Part shown: positions 17,532-25,918 of the stretch, piece after piece | Position numbering within the stretch: the first letter of the stretch is position 1 | Layout: the number at the start of each line of letters is the position of its first letter | Assembly: GCF_900753045.1 (NCBI RefSeq) | Contig: NZ_CAADXO010000071.1 | Location: 9,826 to 73,825, forward strand | Length of the DNA stretch: 64,000 nt | Direction: 5' to 3' | DNA from: an uncultured Phascolarctobacterium sp. | GTDB taxonomy: Bacteria; Bacillota; Negativicutes; Acidaminococcales; Acidaminococcaceae | Notes under the pieces: generated by a model | Databases searched by the model: none | Seen by the model: only the letters and a program-made list of their open reading frames with translations | What the model was told of the DNA's origin: nothing | Position numbers and translations under genes: made by a program

Positions 17532-18320
17532 ATGATATTTGATACACATATGCACTGTGATTATTCCTGCGACAGCGAAATGAAATTTGCTGATGCCATC
17601 GGCGCAGCCGCTGAGCAGGGGATTGGTATAACGGTTACAGAGCATTGGGATTATGATTATCCGACTAATCCGGAAGCATTTATCTTTGATATAGACGAAT
17701 ATTTTGCGCGTCTGCAGCCGCTGAGCAGCGACAAGGTGCTGATAGGCATTGAAATCGGCATGCAGACACATACTGCAGCTGAGGATAAAAAGGTGGCACA
17801 GGCTTATCCGTTTGACTATGTGCTGGCCTCTATCCATTGCATCGGCGGACGTGATTTATACGAGCAGACCTGCTACAAGGGACGCACACGTCAGCAGATT
17901 GTAGAAGAATTTTTGCATGATGCGATTACCTGCCTGGAACAGGAGCGAGATTTTGATGCGTTTGCGCATATTGACTATATCTGCCGTTATTGGCCGTATA
18001 AGGGAGCGGAGCGTGAGCTGCGTCTGCAGGATGCACCGGAATTATTCGATAAGCTGTTTTTACTTTTGATTGAGCAGAATAAGCCTATTGAAATCAATAC
18101 CCGCCGCCTGGATGATGCTGCTGCGGTAGCAGGCTTGCTGCCGTTGTATAAGCGTTACCGTGAGCTTGGCGGCAAATACTGCACTCTTGGCAGTGACGCC
18201 CATTATAAGGATCATGTGGGGCGCAGATTGCAGGAGGCGCTGGCGTTGGCAGCGCAGGCAGAACTGACACCTGTTTATTTTAAAGCGAGAAGGATGCAGA
18301 TTATGGAGGGGTTAAAATGA
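17532..18320 (+). CDS. PHP domain phosphatase, histidinol-phosphatase-like
   Basis: A 262-residue metal-dependent phosphoesterase of the PHP superfamily. Metal ligands appear in order: DTHMHCDYS at residues 3-11, TEHWD near 38, EIG near 76, ASIHCIGG near 100, AHIDY near 141 and GSDAHY near 220. It resembles HisJ-type histidinol-phosphatases, but no his genes are nearby, so the substrate may differ. The stop overlaps the next start by 4 bases (ATGA), implying translational coupling with the FAH-family hydrolase. Confidence 0.85.
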   Translation: MIFDTHMHCDYSCDSEMKFADAIGAAAEQGIGITVTEHWDYDYPTNPEAFIFDIDEYFARLQPLSSDKVLIGIEIGMQTHTAAEDKKVAQAYPFDYVLASIHCIGGRDLYEQTCYKGRTRQQIVEEFLHDAITCLEQERDFDAFAHIDYICRYWPYKGAERELRLQDAPELFDKLFLLLIEQNKPIEINTRRLDDAAAVAGLLPLYKRYRELGGKYCTLGSDAHYKDHVGRRLQEALALAAQAELTPVYFKARRMQIMEGLK

Positions 18321-19081
18321 AATGCGTGCGTTTTGAGGATTTGCGGACAGGCAACAAGCGTATAGGCTTTATTGACGGCGATGTTATCCGTTGCGTATAT
18401 GGTTCTCTGGAAACATATTGGCAGATAACGGATGAAACCTTTGCTATGCGTGATGTACGCTTGCTGGCACCCTGCGTACCGAAGCAGATTATCTGCGTCA
18501 GCTTTAATTACCAGAAGCATGCGGCAGAATTCGGTGTAGAAATTCCGCGCGAGCCGAGTATTTTTTCTAAGGCTGCGCATACCGTTGTCGGTACAGGTGC
18601 GGATATCATCTGGCCGAAGCAGGTGCAGGAGCTGGCCTTTGGCGCGGAGCTGGGCATTGTTGTGAAAAAGAGGATGAAGAATGTTAAGGCAGAGGATGTG
18701 CCTAAATATATTTTGGGCTATACCTGTGCTAATGATGTTACGGCCCGCGACCTGCAGCGCAAGGAGCGCCAGTGGCTGCGCTGTAAATCCTTTGACACCT
18801 TCTGTCCCTTGGGACCGTGGCTGGAAACAGAGCTGGATCCCAGTGATTTATCCATCCGCTCTTATGTCAACGGTGTGCTTAAGCAGGATGCACGCACGAG
18901 CAATATGATTTATAATCCTTACGAAATCTTGAGCTACATTTCCCAAAGCTTTACGCTGGACGCCGGCGACCTGATTTTGACAGGTACTCCGGTTGGTGCA
19001 GGGCTCTTGAATGAGGGTGATGAAATCACCGTAGAAATTGAGGGCATTGGCAAAATTACCAACAGAGTAGTTATGGAATAA
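18317..19081 (+). CDS. Fumarylacetoacetate hydrolase family protein
   Basis: A 254-residue member of the FAH superfamily, which cleaves C-C bonds or decarboxylates beta-keto or oxo acids with a divalent metal. Characteristic segments are PSIFSKAAHTVVGTG near residue 78, the acidic metal triad including FGAELGIVVKK near 102-112, GYTCANDVTARDLQ near 137 and LTGTPVGAG near 221. It is coupled to the PHP phosphatase by a 4-base overlap. The exact substrate is open; acylpyruvase/oxaloacetate decarboxylase activity is common among relatives of this size. Confidence 0.88.
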   Translation: MKCVRFEDLRTGNKRIGFIDGDVIRCVYGSLETYWQITDETFAMRDVRLLAPCVPKQIICVSFNYQKHAAEFGVEIPREPSIFSKAAHTVVGTGADIIWPKQVQELAFGAELGIVVKKRMKNVKAEDVPKYILGYTCANDVTARDLQRKERQWLRCKSFDTFCPLGPWLETELDPSDLSIRSYVNGVLKQDARTSNMIYNPYEILSYISQSFTLDAGDLILTGTPVGAGLLNEGDEITVEIEGIGKITNRVVME

Positions 19082-19087
19082 GATTTT

Positions 19088-19127
19088 ACAAGACGTGTGT
19101 TGCAGCACGTCTTGTATTTTTTTCCTG
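19088..19127 (+). terminator. Intrinsic terminator after the FAH-family gene
   Basis: ACAAGACGTG and CACGTCTTGT form a ten-base-pair stem followed by a run of T. Confidence 0.85.
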
Positions 19128-19140
19128 ATTGTGTTATATT

Positions 19141-19206
19141 TTGACTGATAAGTCAGTGATATATATTGTAATACCGGACTGATACTGCTGCTTGGGAGAA
19201 AGCAGC
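19141..19206 (+). promoter_or_regulatory. Promoter with overlapping palindrome upstream of the MATE gene
   Basis: TTGACT 19141-19146 and TATTGT 19164-19169 are 17 bases apart. The palindrome ACTGA-TAAG-TCAGT (19144-19157) overlaps the -35 and could bind a repressor. In the leader, GCTGCTT 19187-19193 pairs with AAGCAGC 19200-19206 just ahead of the AAAGGAGG ribosome site. Confidence 0.5.
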
Positions 19207-19225
19207 TAAAGGAGGTTCTTTTTTT

Positions 19226-20572
19226 ATGCTTCAGAATATGACGAAAGGCGCACCATTAAAGCTGATTATTCCCTTTATGGTACCGCTTCTGATAGGCAAT
19301 GTTTTTCAGCAGCTGTATAATATTGCCGATATTATTATTGTCGGGCGGACGATTGGCGTGAATGCTTTGGCTGCTGTTGGCGCGGTGTCGCCGCTGTTTA
19401 TGCTCACGATGGTGCTGACGATTGGTCTCAGCAACGGCTTTACCGTTGTTACAGGCCAGCGCTACGGTGCGCAGGATATGCAGGGAATGCGCCGCAGTAT
19501 TGCTACCTGCGTTGTGTTGAGCTTGTTTTTTGTTTTGCTCATTATGGGGATTATGCATTTGGTTATCGACCCGATGCTGGTGATGATGAATATTCCGCCG
19601 GAGCTGATGGAGGATGCTTATGCCTATGTAATGATTATTGTCGACGGCTTGCTGGCGATGATGGCCTATAATCTTTTGTCCGGTATTATGCGTTCCCTGG
19701 GGGACAGCAAAACGCCGCTGTACTTTCTCATTATTTCTTCGATAGTGAATATTATTCTGGCGCTTGTTTTCATCATCAGCTTTGGCTGGGGTGTACCGGG
19801 AAGTGCGTTTGCCTTGGTTATTGCTCAGGCTTTTTCCGCAGTGCTGTGCGTAATTTACATTTACAAGCGTTTTCCGCAGCTGCATATTCATCGCAGTGAT
19901 TTCAATTTAGACTGGCCGGAGCTGTGGGCGCATCTGCGTATGGGCTTGCCGATGGCAGTGCAGTTTTCGGTTTTGGGCTTGGGCATTATTATACTGCAGT
20001 CAGTCTGCAATAAATTCGGCAGTGACCAGATTGCCGGCTTTACTACGGCGATGCGCGTAGAGCAGCTGGCGCTGCAGCCGATGATTTCCTTCGGTATTGC
20101 TATGGCTGTATTTACGGCGCAGAATTTCGGCGCTCGCCGCTTTGACCGCATCCGCGATGCGGTGCGCCGCTGCTCGCTGCTGACGCTGGCTTTCAGTCTG
20201 TTTGCTGCGGTTGTGGTATTTGCTTTCGGCGAAGAGGTTATCGGTATCTTTCTTGATAATCCATCACCGACAGTTATGGAGTCCGCACATCTTTACATTC
20301 TGTATACTGTGCCTGTTTACTTCTTCCTCAGCCAGATTTTTATTTATCGTAACGCCTGTCAGGGCATGGGTGTCAGCATGATTCCTATGCTTTCGGGTGT
20401 GGTTGAACTGATAATGCGTTCTATCGCGGCAATATATCTCAGTGTGCCCTTTGGCTATGAGGGCATCTGTATGGCGGAGCCGATTGCCTGGATCAGCTGT
20501 GCGGTCTTCGTTTTTGCAGCCTACCATTATTTTGTGCGTCTGCTGGAAAAGCAATATACACCTGTTGACTGA
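19226..20572 (+). CDS. MATE family multidrug/toxin efflux transporter
   Basis: A 448-residue inner-membrane antiporter with twelve hydrophobic helices in two related halves. The opening, PLKLIIPFMVPLLIGNVFQQLYNIADIIIVGR, and the matching repeat after residue 240 (MGLPMAVQFSVLGLGIIILQ) are the family signature. It exports cationic compounds against Na+ or H+. It is a single-gene unit with its own promoter and a palindrome over the -35. The substrate is unknown. Confidence 0.92.
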   Translation: MLQNMTKGAPLKLIIPFMVPLLIGNVFQQLYNIADIIIVGRTIGVNALAAVGAVSPLFMLTMVLTIGLSNGFTVVTGQRYGAQDMQGMRRSIATCVVLSLFFVLLIMGIMHLVIDPMLVMMNIPPELMEDAYAYVMIIVDGLLAMMAYNLLSGIMRSLGDSKTPLYFLIISSIVNIILALVFIISFGWGVPGSAFALVIAQAFSAVLCVIYIYKRFPQLHIHRSDFNLDWPELWAHLRMGLPMAVQFSVLGLGIIILQSVCNKFGSDQIAGFTTAMRVEQLALQPMISFGIAMAVFTAQNFGARRFDRIRDAVRRCSLLTLAFSLFAAVVVFAFGEEVIGIFLDNPSPTVMESAHLYILYTVPVYFFLSQIFIYRNACQGMGVSMIPMLSGVVELIMRSIAAIYLSVPFGYEGICMAEPIAWISCAVFVFAAYHYFVRLLEKQYTPVD

Positions 20573-20650
20573 AAATAGTTAGCAGAAAAATATTCCGCTG
20601 AACTGCATTGTAATTACGTGCCTGAAATACTTTTATTATGAGAATTAAGC

Positions 20651-20679
20651 TCGACAAAAATTCCTGCGCAGGTTACAAT
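20651..20679 (+). promoter_or_regulatory. sigma-70-type promoter
   Basis: TCGACA 20651-20656 and TACAAT 20674-20679 with 17-base spacing, upstream of the small secreted protein gene at 20717. Confidence 0.6.
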
Positions 20680-20716
20680 TAAAGTACAGAGAATACATTT
20701 AAGGATGGTGAATGCT

Positions 20717-21280
20717 ATGAAAAAAATCTTGCTGTTACTGTCGATGCTGATGTTTATTTTTACTGCTACCGTATCGGCGGCTAGCGCTGTTTTTTTGAAA
20801 AACCAATGGTATGAACCCAGCGAAGGAACAGCAGAGTATGTCAGAGTATTTACAACGGATAATCCCGATTATTATCGCTATATCAATGACAGATTTGCCT
20901 TTGCGATTAATCTCCCGGCAAACTTCAATCAGGCCTTCGAGAGCACTAATGGCGACGGCTGTATCTTTAAAGATGAATACGGTTCCAGCTTTACTGTCAG
21001 CGGCGGTCATAATATGGGTATGACGCTGGCGGATGAATATAATATGGATATCCAAAATCATCCGTCTGCTGCCTATAAGGCTAAAGGTGATGACTGGTAT
21101 GTTATTTCCTATCTGGAAAATGACAGGGTTTACTACAAAAAGTGCTTTATCAACGGTGATTATTGGAATACCTGGTATTTTGATTATCCTTCCTGGCTGG
21201 CAGACAGCTATAATAATAAATGCGCTGCTATCGAGCCTACATTTACACCCGGTTGGCAATCCGGCAGAGCTGTTTACTGA
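20717..21280 (+). CDS. Hypothetical secreted protein
   Basis: A 187-residue exported protein. MKKILLLLSMLMFIFTATVSAASA is a clear signal peptide with a cleavage site near residue 20. The mature part is rich in tyrosine, aspartate and asparagine, with the segment DRFAFAINLPANF near residue 60 and no catalytic motif I can name. ATG 20717 is favoured over ATG 20705 because AAGGATGG at 20701-20708 fits the spacing. It has its own promoter and terminator. Location should be periplasm. Confidence 0.75.
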   Translation: MKKILLLLSMLMFIFTATVSAASAVFLKNQWYEPSEGTAEYVRVFTTDNPDYYRYINDRFAFAINLPANFNQAFESTNGDGCIFKDEYGSSFTVSGGHNMGMTLADEYNMDIQNHPSAAYKAKGDDWYVISYLENDRVYYKKCFINGDYWNTWYFDYPSWLADSYNNKCAAIEPTFTPGWQSGRAVY

Positions 21281-21287
21281 TAAGCTG

Positions 21288-21317
21288 AACGCGTAACGAA
21301 AGTTACGCGTTTTTTCT
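21288..21317 (+). terminator. Intrinsic terminator
   Basis: AACGCGTAAC 21288-21297 and GTTACGCGTT 21302-21311 with GAAA tetraloop, followed by T residues. Confidence 0.85.
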
Positions 21318-21410
21318 TTATTTATCACGCCTTGTGTGATAAAATTAATATATTATGGGTTAGTATGTACTGCACCTGCTGACCACCGTTAAATGATAGG
21401 AGGCGGAGCT

Positions 21411-22280
21411 GTGACAGCAGAGCAAAATAATATATATGGAACACTTTATTTATGCGCTACGCCTATCGGTAATCTTGAGGATATGACACCGCGCGCTTTG
21501 CGGATGCTGCAGGAAGCGGATTTGATTGCGGCGGAGGATACACGTCATACGCTGCAGCTTTTAAATCACTTCAACATCAAAGGACGCCTGGTGCGTTATG
21601 ATGAGCATAGCAAGGATAAGCAGGGAGAATATCTTTTAGGCCAGCTGCTGGAGGGCAAAAATGTTGCTCTTGTAAGCGATGCAGGCTTTCCGGGAATTGC
21701 TGACCCTGGTGAAGCTTTGGCGCATGATGCGATTGCTCATGGTATCAGAGTGGTGCCTGTACCAGGTGCCAACGCTGCTTTATGTGCTTTGATTGCCAGC
21801 GGTCTGCCGACGTATCCGTTTTTCTTCGGCGGTTTTTTACCAAAGAGTAAGCGCAACAGACGCGAGCAGCTGGAGCAATGGCAGCATATTCCTGCGACGA
21901 TTATTCTTTACGAAGCACCGCACAGGATTGTGGAGGTGCTGAAGGATATTCTGAATGCCTGGGGTGACCGTCCTTTGGCGGCGGCACGCGAGCTGACGAA
22001 GCTGCATGAGGAATTCTACCGTGGCACGGTCAGCGGCTGTTTGGAATGGCTGGAGGCCAATTCACCGCGCGGAGAGTTCTGCCTGGTGCTTGGCGCTGGC
22101 GACGGAGCTGTTGCTGCAGCCGAGGAAGAGCTGGAGCCTCTTGACGAGGTGCGCAAGCTGATGGCTGAAGGCGTAGATAAAAAGGCTGCCTTGGCGCAGG
22201 TAGCAAAAAAACGTAAAATCCCCAAACGGGAGCTATATAATCAACTAATTTCTGAAGGAGATGGGTCTGACAATGACTAA
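21411..22280 (+). CDS. rsmI: 16S rRNA (cytidine(1402)-2'-O)-methyltransferase
   Basis: A 289-residue tetrapyrrole-methylase-fold enzyme that adds the 2'-O-methyl of C1402 in 16S rRNA. Signatures are ATPIGNLEDMTPRAL at the N-terminus, EDTRHTLQLLNHF near residue 40 and SDAGFPGIADPG near residue 84. GTG 21411 is chosen as start because AGGAGG lies at 21398-21403; an upstream in-frame ATG would begin before that site. The C-terminus overlaps the metG start by 8 bases, as in many Firmicutes. Confidence 0.94.
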   Translation: MTAEQNNIYGTLYLCATPIGNLEDMTPRALRMLQEADLIAAEDTRHTLQLLNHFNIKGRLVRYDEHSKDKQGEYLLGQLLEGKNVALVSDAGFPGIADPGEALAHDAIAHGIRVVPVPGANAALCALIASGLPTYPFFFGGFLPKSKRNRREQLEQWQHIPATIILYEAPHRIVEVLKDILNAWGDRPLAAARELTKLHEEFYRGTVSGCLEWLEANSPRGEFCLVLGAGDGAVAAAEEELEPLDEVRKLMAEGVDKKAALAQVAKKRKIPKRELYNQLISEGDGSDND

Positions 22281-24234
22281 ACCGAGTTATTATATTACAA
22301 CACCAATTTATTATCCGAGTGACAATCTGCATATAGGCCATGCCTATTGCACAACTATCGCTGACAGCCTGGCACGCTTCCATCGTCTGAAGGGTGAAGA
22401 TGTATTCTTCCTGACCGGCAGTGACGAGCACGGTTTGAAAATCCAACGTAAGGCTAAGGAAAAAGGCGTAACCCCGATTCAGTATGTAGATGCGATTATT
22501 GCTAACTTTAAGCTGCTGTGGAAAGAGCTGAATATCTCCAACAATGACTTTATCCGCACCAGTCAGGAGCGCCATCACAAGGTAGTTCAGGATGCACTGC
22601 AAAAAATTTATGAGCAGGGCGATATATACAAGAAAAACTACAAGGGCCTGTACTGCGTACCCTGCGAATCCTACTGGCTGGAGCGTCAGCTGGATGAAAA
22701 CCACTGCTGCCCCGACTGCCATCGTCCGGTAGAGGAGATGGAAGAGGAGAGCTACTTCTTTAAAATGAGCAAATACCAGGATTGGTGGCTGCAATTCATC
22801 GAAGAGCATCCGGACTTTATCCAACCGGCAAGCCGCCGCAACGAAATGATCAATTTCGTTAAGCAAGGTCTGGAGGATTTGTGCATTACCCGTACCACCT
22901 TTGACTGGGGCATTCCTGTTCCGTTTGACAAAAAACATGTTGTTTATGTATGGTTCGACGCTCTGCTGAACTATCTGACCGGTATTAAATACGGCACCGA
23001 TGATGCCTTCTTCCACAAATACTGGCCGGCAAGCCTGCATCTGGTAGGCAAGGAAATCGTGCGCTTCCACACCATTATCTGGCCGATTATGCTGCACGCT
23101 ATGGGCCTGGAAATGCCGCAAGAGGTTTACGGTCATGGCTGGCTCGTAGTTGACGGCGATAAAATGTCCAAATCCAAGGGCAACGTTATCGACCCGCTGG
23201 GCCTGATTGATGAATTCGGCGCTGATGCTATCCGTTACTTCCTGCTGCGCGAAATCAACCTGGGCAGCGACGGCAACTTCTCCCGTGATGCACTGATTAC
23301 CCGTGTAAATGCAGATTTGGCTAACGACCTGGGCAACCTGCTGCACAGAACCGTAAGCATGATTGAAAAATATCATGGCGGAATTGTTGCTGATACCGGT
23401 GCTACCGAGCCGATTGATGATGAGCTGAAGGCTCTCGTTAAAGAAACCGTAGCTAACTATGTTAAGGCCATGGACAACATGGAAATCAACACTGCAATTA
23501 AAGGCGTATGGGCTTTAATCAGCCGCGCCAACAAATATATCGACGAAACCGCTCCGTGGATTCTGGCTAAGGACGAGGCTAAGGCTGACCGTCTGAAGAC
23601 TGTTATGTATAACCTGGCTGAAACCCTGCGTATCGTAGCTATTTTAATCAGCCCGTACATTCCGACCACCAGCCCGAAGATTTACACCCAGCTTGGCCTG
23701 GCTGTGCCTGAGCAGTTCCTGTTGGCTGACGCTGAGTGGGGCGGCCTGGCAAACGGCACCAAGGTTTGCAAGGGCGAGCCTCTGTATCCGCGTATCGAGG
23801 TTACCGAAGACGGTGCAACTATCATCGGCGGCAAACGTTATGAGCATAAGGCTGCAGCTCCCGCACCTGCTCCGGCAGAAGAAGCAAAGCCTGCTATGGA
23901 GCCGATTAAACCGGAAATCGCTTTCCCTGACTTCGAGAAGATTGACCTGCGCGTAGGCAAGGTTCTGGAAGCGGAAAAGGTTAAGAAATCCAAAAAGCTG
24001 CTCAAGCTGCAGGTAGAAATCGGTGATGAGGTACGCACTATTGTCAGCGGTATCTCCCAATACTATGAGCCTGAACAGATGGTAGGCAAAAACGTTGTTG
24101 TTGTAGCAAACCTGGCACCGGCTAAGCTGATGGGTATCGAATCCTTCGGCATGCTGCTGTGTGCTTCCGACGGACAGGGCAATCTTGCTCTTGTCGACCC
24201 GCAAAATCTTGCTTCCGGCAGTCGTGTAAAATAA
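22273..24234 (+). CDS. metG: Methionine-tRNA ligase
   Basis: A 653-residue class I aminoacyl-tRNA synthetase. The HIGH motif appears as HIGHAYCTT near residue 19, the Zn knuckle as CVPCESYW...CCPDC near residues 127-148, and KMSKSKGNV near residue 297. The anticodon-binding helical domain follows. A Pro/Ala-rich linker joins a C-terminal tRNA-binding (EMAP-II/Arc1p-like) domain that starts at KIDLRVGKVLEAEKV. ATG 22273 is preferred over ATG 22261, which directly abuts the AAGGAG site. It is the second gene of the rsmI run. Confidence 0.97.
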   Translation: MTKPSYYITTPIYYPSDNLHIGHAYCTTIADSLARFHRLKGEDVFFLTGSDEHGLKIQRKAKEKGVTPIQYVDAIIANFKLLWKELNISNNDFIRTSQERHHKVVQDALQKIYEQGDIYKKNYKGLYCVPCESYWLERQLDENHCCPDCHRPVEEMEEESYFFKMSKYQDWWLQFIEEHPDFIQPASRRNEMINFVKQGLEDLCITRTTFDWGIPVPFDKKHVVYVWFDALLNYLTGIKYGTDDAFFHKYWPASLHLVGKEIVRFHTIIWPIMLHAMGLEMPQEVYGHGWLVVDGDKMSKSKGNVIDPLGLIDEFGADAIRYFLLREINLGSDGNFSRDALITRVNADLANDLGNLLHRTVSMIEKYHGGIVADTGATEPIDDELKALVKETVANYVKAMDNMEINTAIKGVWALISRANKYIDETAPWILAKDEAKADRLKTVMYNLAETLRIVAILISPYIPTTSPKIYTQLGLAVPEQFLLADAEWGGLANGTKVCKGEPLYPRIEVTEDGATIIGGKRYEHKAAAPAPAPAEEAKPAMEPIKPEIAFPDFEKIDLRVGKVLEAEKVKKSKKLLKLQVEIGDEVRTIVSGISQYYEPEQMVGKNVVVVANLAPAKLMGIESFGMLLCASDGQGNLALVDPQNLASGSRVK

Positions 24235-24354
24235 AAAAGTGCTTGACGCACTCTGAGATTTAGAGCAGTCACTCTGATACGTTTTGGCGGATGAGGAGTG
24301 CCTGCTCTTCGTCTATTAACATATTGTCTTTTGGTTTGGAAGGGGGACTTATCA

Positions 24355-24945
24355 GTGTCCGAAAAGCTATTTTCACGCTTGTTCTGGCGCCCGTATCTTT
24401 GTATAGGCATTAGCATGGTTTTAGTGTTGATCAGCAGCATGGTGCCCTATATCCTGCCGCATGCATGGCTGGGAGAGCATTATCCCGGTTACGATTTCTA
24501 CATGTTTAAGGGTATGGCCTGGACGCTGAAGTTGGCGCTGCTGATTTATCTGTATGGCATCGTCTGCATTTTTACGAAGAATTATTTCCCTAAGCTGAGC
24601 AGCCTGTGTACCGAGGAGGTGCGCGCGGTGATTACCGGCTACAAGAGCAGCTGGAGCCGCGGCAAGCAGCTGTGTCCTGTTTTTACCTATAAAGTCGGTG
24701 ATAAGGAATACAGCGAGGCTTTGAATGAAGCCAAGGGAACGAAGGAAAAAAGCGGCGATGTGCTGGAGCGTGGCTTTACGCTGAAGCTGCCGCGTAAAAT
24801 TATTTATAACCCGCAAAACCCCAAGGAATTTTATCTGCCGGGCTGCGAATATTATTCGCGTAAGGCGGCGGTTTTCCGTTATATTTTGTTCAGCATGCTG
24901 CTGTTTTTGCAGCTGTATCTGAACTTTTTTGTGAATGTGAGGTAG
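24355..24945 (+). CDS. DUF3592-like membrane protein
   Basis: A 196-residue protein with hydrophobic helices near residues 13-33, 55-80 and at the C-terminus. The middle part follows the DUF3592 pattern: EVRAVITGYKSSWSRGKQ, a Y-KVGDKEYSE strand pair, then KIIYNPQNPKEFYL. Function is unknown for the family. GTG 24355 is chosen because GGAAGGGGGA lies just upstream. It is 3 bases from tatD, so the two are probably co-translated. Confidence 0.7.
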   Translation: MSEKLFSRLFWRPYLCIGISMVLVLISSMVPYILPHAWLGEHYPGYDFYMFKGMAWTLKLALLIYLYGIVCIFTKNYFPKLSSLCTEEVRAVITGYKSSWSRGKQLCPVFTYKVGDKEYSEALNEAKGTKEKSGDVLERGFTLKLPRKIIYNPQNPKEFYLPGCEYYSRKAAVFRYILFSMLLFLQLYLNFFVNVR

Positions 24946-24948
24946 ATT

Positions 24949-25728
24949 ATGAGCAGAACAGGCTTATGGGATTCGCATGCCCATTTAGATGATGAAGCGT
25001 TTAATGAGGACAGAGAGCAGCTGATTGCACAGTTGGAGCAGGATATGGACGGCATCGTCAATCCCGGCTGTGATGCTGCCAGCAGTGCTGTTGCGGTGGA
25101 GCTGGCAGAAAAATATCCGTTTATATATGCGGCGGTAGGCTGGCATCCCGAGAATTTAAAGGGCATTCCTGCCGATTATCTGCAGCAGCTGGCAGAGTGG
25201 GCGCAGCATCCGAAGGTAGTAGCAATCGGTGAAATCGGTCTGGATTATTACTGGAAGGAAAACGAGCCGAAGGAAGTACAGAAGCGTATTTTCTTAGAGC
25301 AGATTGACCTGGCTAAGCAGTTTGATTTGCCGGTGATTATTCATGACAGAGATGCGCACGGCGATATGCTGGAATTGTTCCAGAAGGAAGTACACGGCGT
25401 ACAGGCAGTGTTCCACTGCTTCAGCGGCTCGCTGGAGATGGCGAAGGAGCTGGCTAAGCGTGGCTATTACTTTGGCTTTGGCGGTACGTCTACCTATAAG
25501 AATGCGCAGAAGGTGCGCGATGTTATGCAGTATATTCCCAAGGAGCTGCTGCTGTTTGAAACCGACAGCCCTTATCTGACGCCGGTGCCTTTCCGCGGCA
25601 AGCGTAATAATCCGGGCTATACTGAATACACGGCACGTAATGCGGCGCAGGTTCTGGGAATGGAATTTGAAGAGCTGGCGGCAATTGCTACGGCAAATAC
25701 CAAAAGATTATTTAAAAAGATAAAATAA
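24949..25728 (+). CDS. tatD: TatD family metal-dependent hydrolase/DNase
   Basis: A 259-residue amidohydrolase-fold enzyme, predicted 3'-5' exonuclease on DNA or RNA. Metal ligands are in DSHAHLDD at residue 6, GEIGLDYYW near 93, IHDRDAHGD near 130, FHCFSG near 155 and TDSPYLTP near 205. The metG-tatD order is frequent in Firmicutes. Confidence 0.93.
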   Translation: MSRTGLWDSHAHLDDEAFNEDREQLIAQLEQDMDGIVNPGCDAASSAVAVELAEKYPFIYAAVGWHPENLKGIPADYLQQLAEWAQHPKVVAIGEIGLDYYWKENEPKEVQKRIFLEQIDLAKQFDLPVIIHDRDAHGDMLELFQKEVHGVQAVFHCFSGSLEMAKELAKRGYYFGFGGTSTYKNAQKVRDVMQYIPKELLLFETDSPYLTPVPFRGKRNNPGYTEYTARNAAQVLGMEFEELAAIATANTKRLFKKIK

Positions 25729-25755
25729 GCATAAAGTTGCTTTCAACAAAAATCA

Positions 25756-25790
25756 GAGAGGTCTTGTGATGTACAGTCCTCTCCTTTTTT
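25756..25790 (+). terminator. Intrinsic terminator after tatD
   Basis: GAGAGG 25756-25761 pairs with CCTCTC 25778-25783 followed by a T run. A TATAAT at 25872-25877 likely belongs to the next promoter. Confidence 0.65.
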
Positions 25791-25918
25791 GTGCCCAAGC
25801 ATGCGTTTAAAGAATAAATTTACGCTGTTAGCAGCTGAAATGCTATATCTGCAGTGCTAAATATGTTAAAATATAATGATGTACTAAATTAGTTTAGCTT
25901 TGCCGGAGGGAGCAAACA

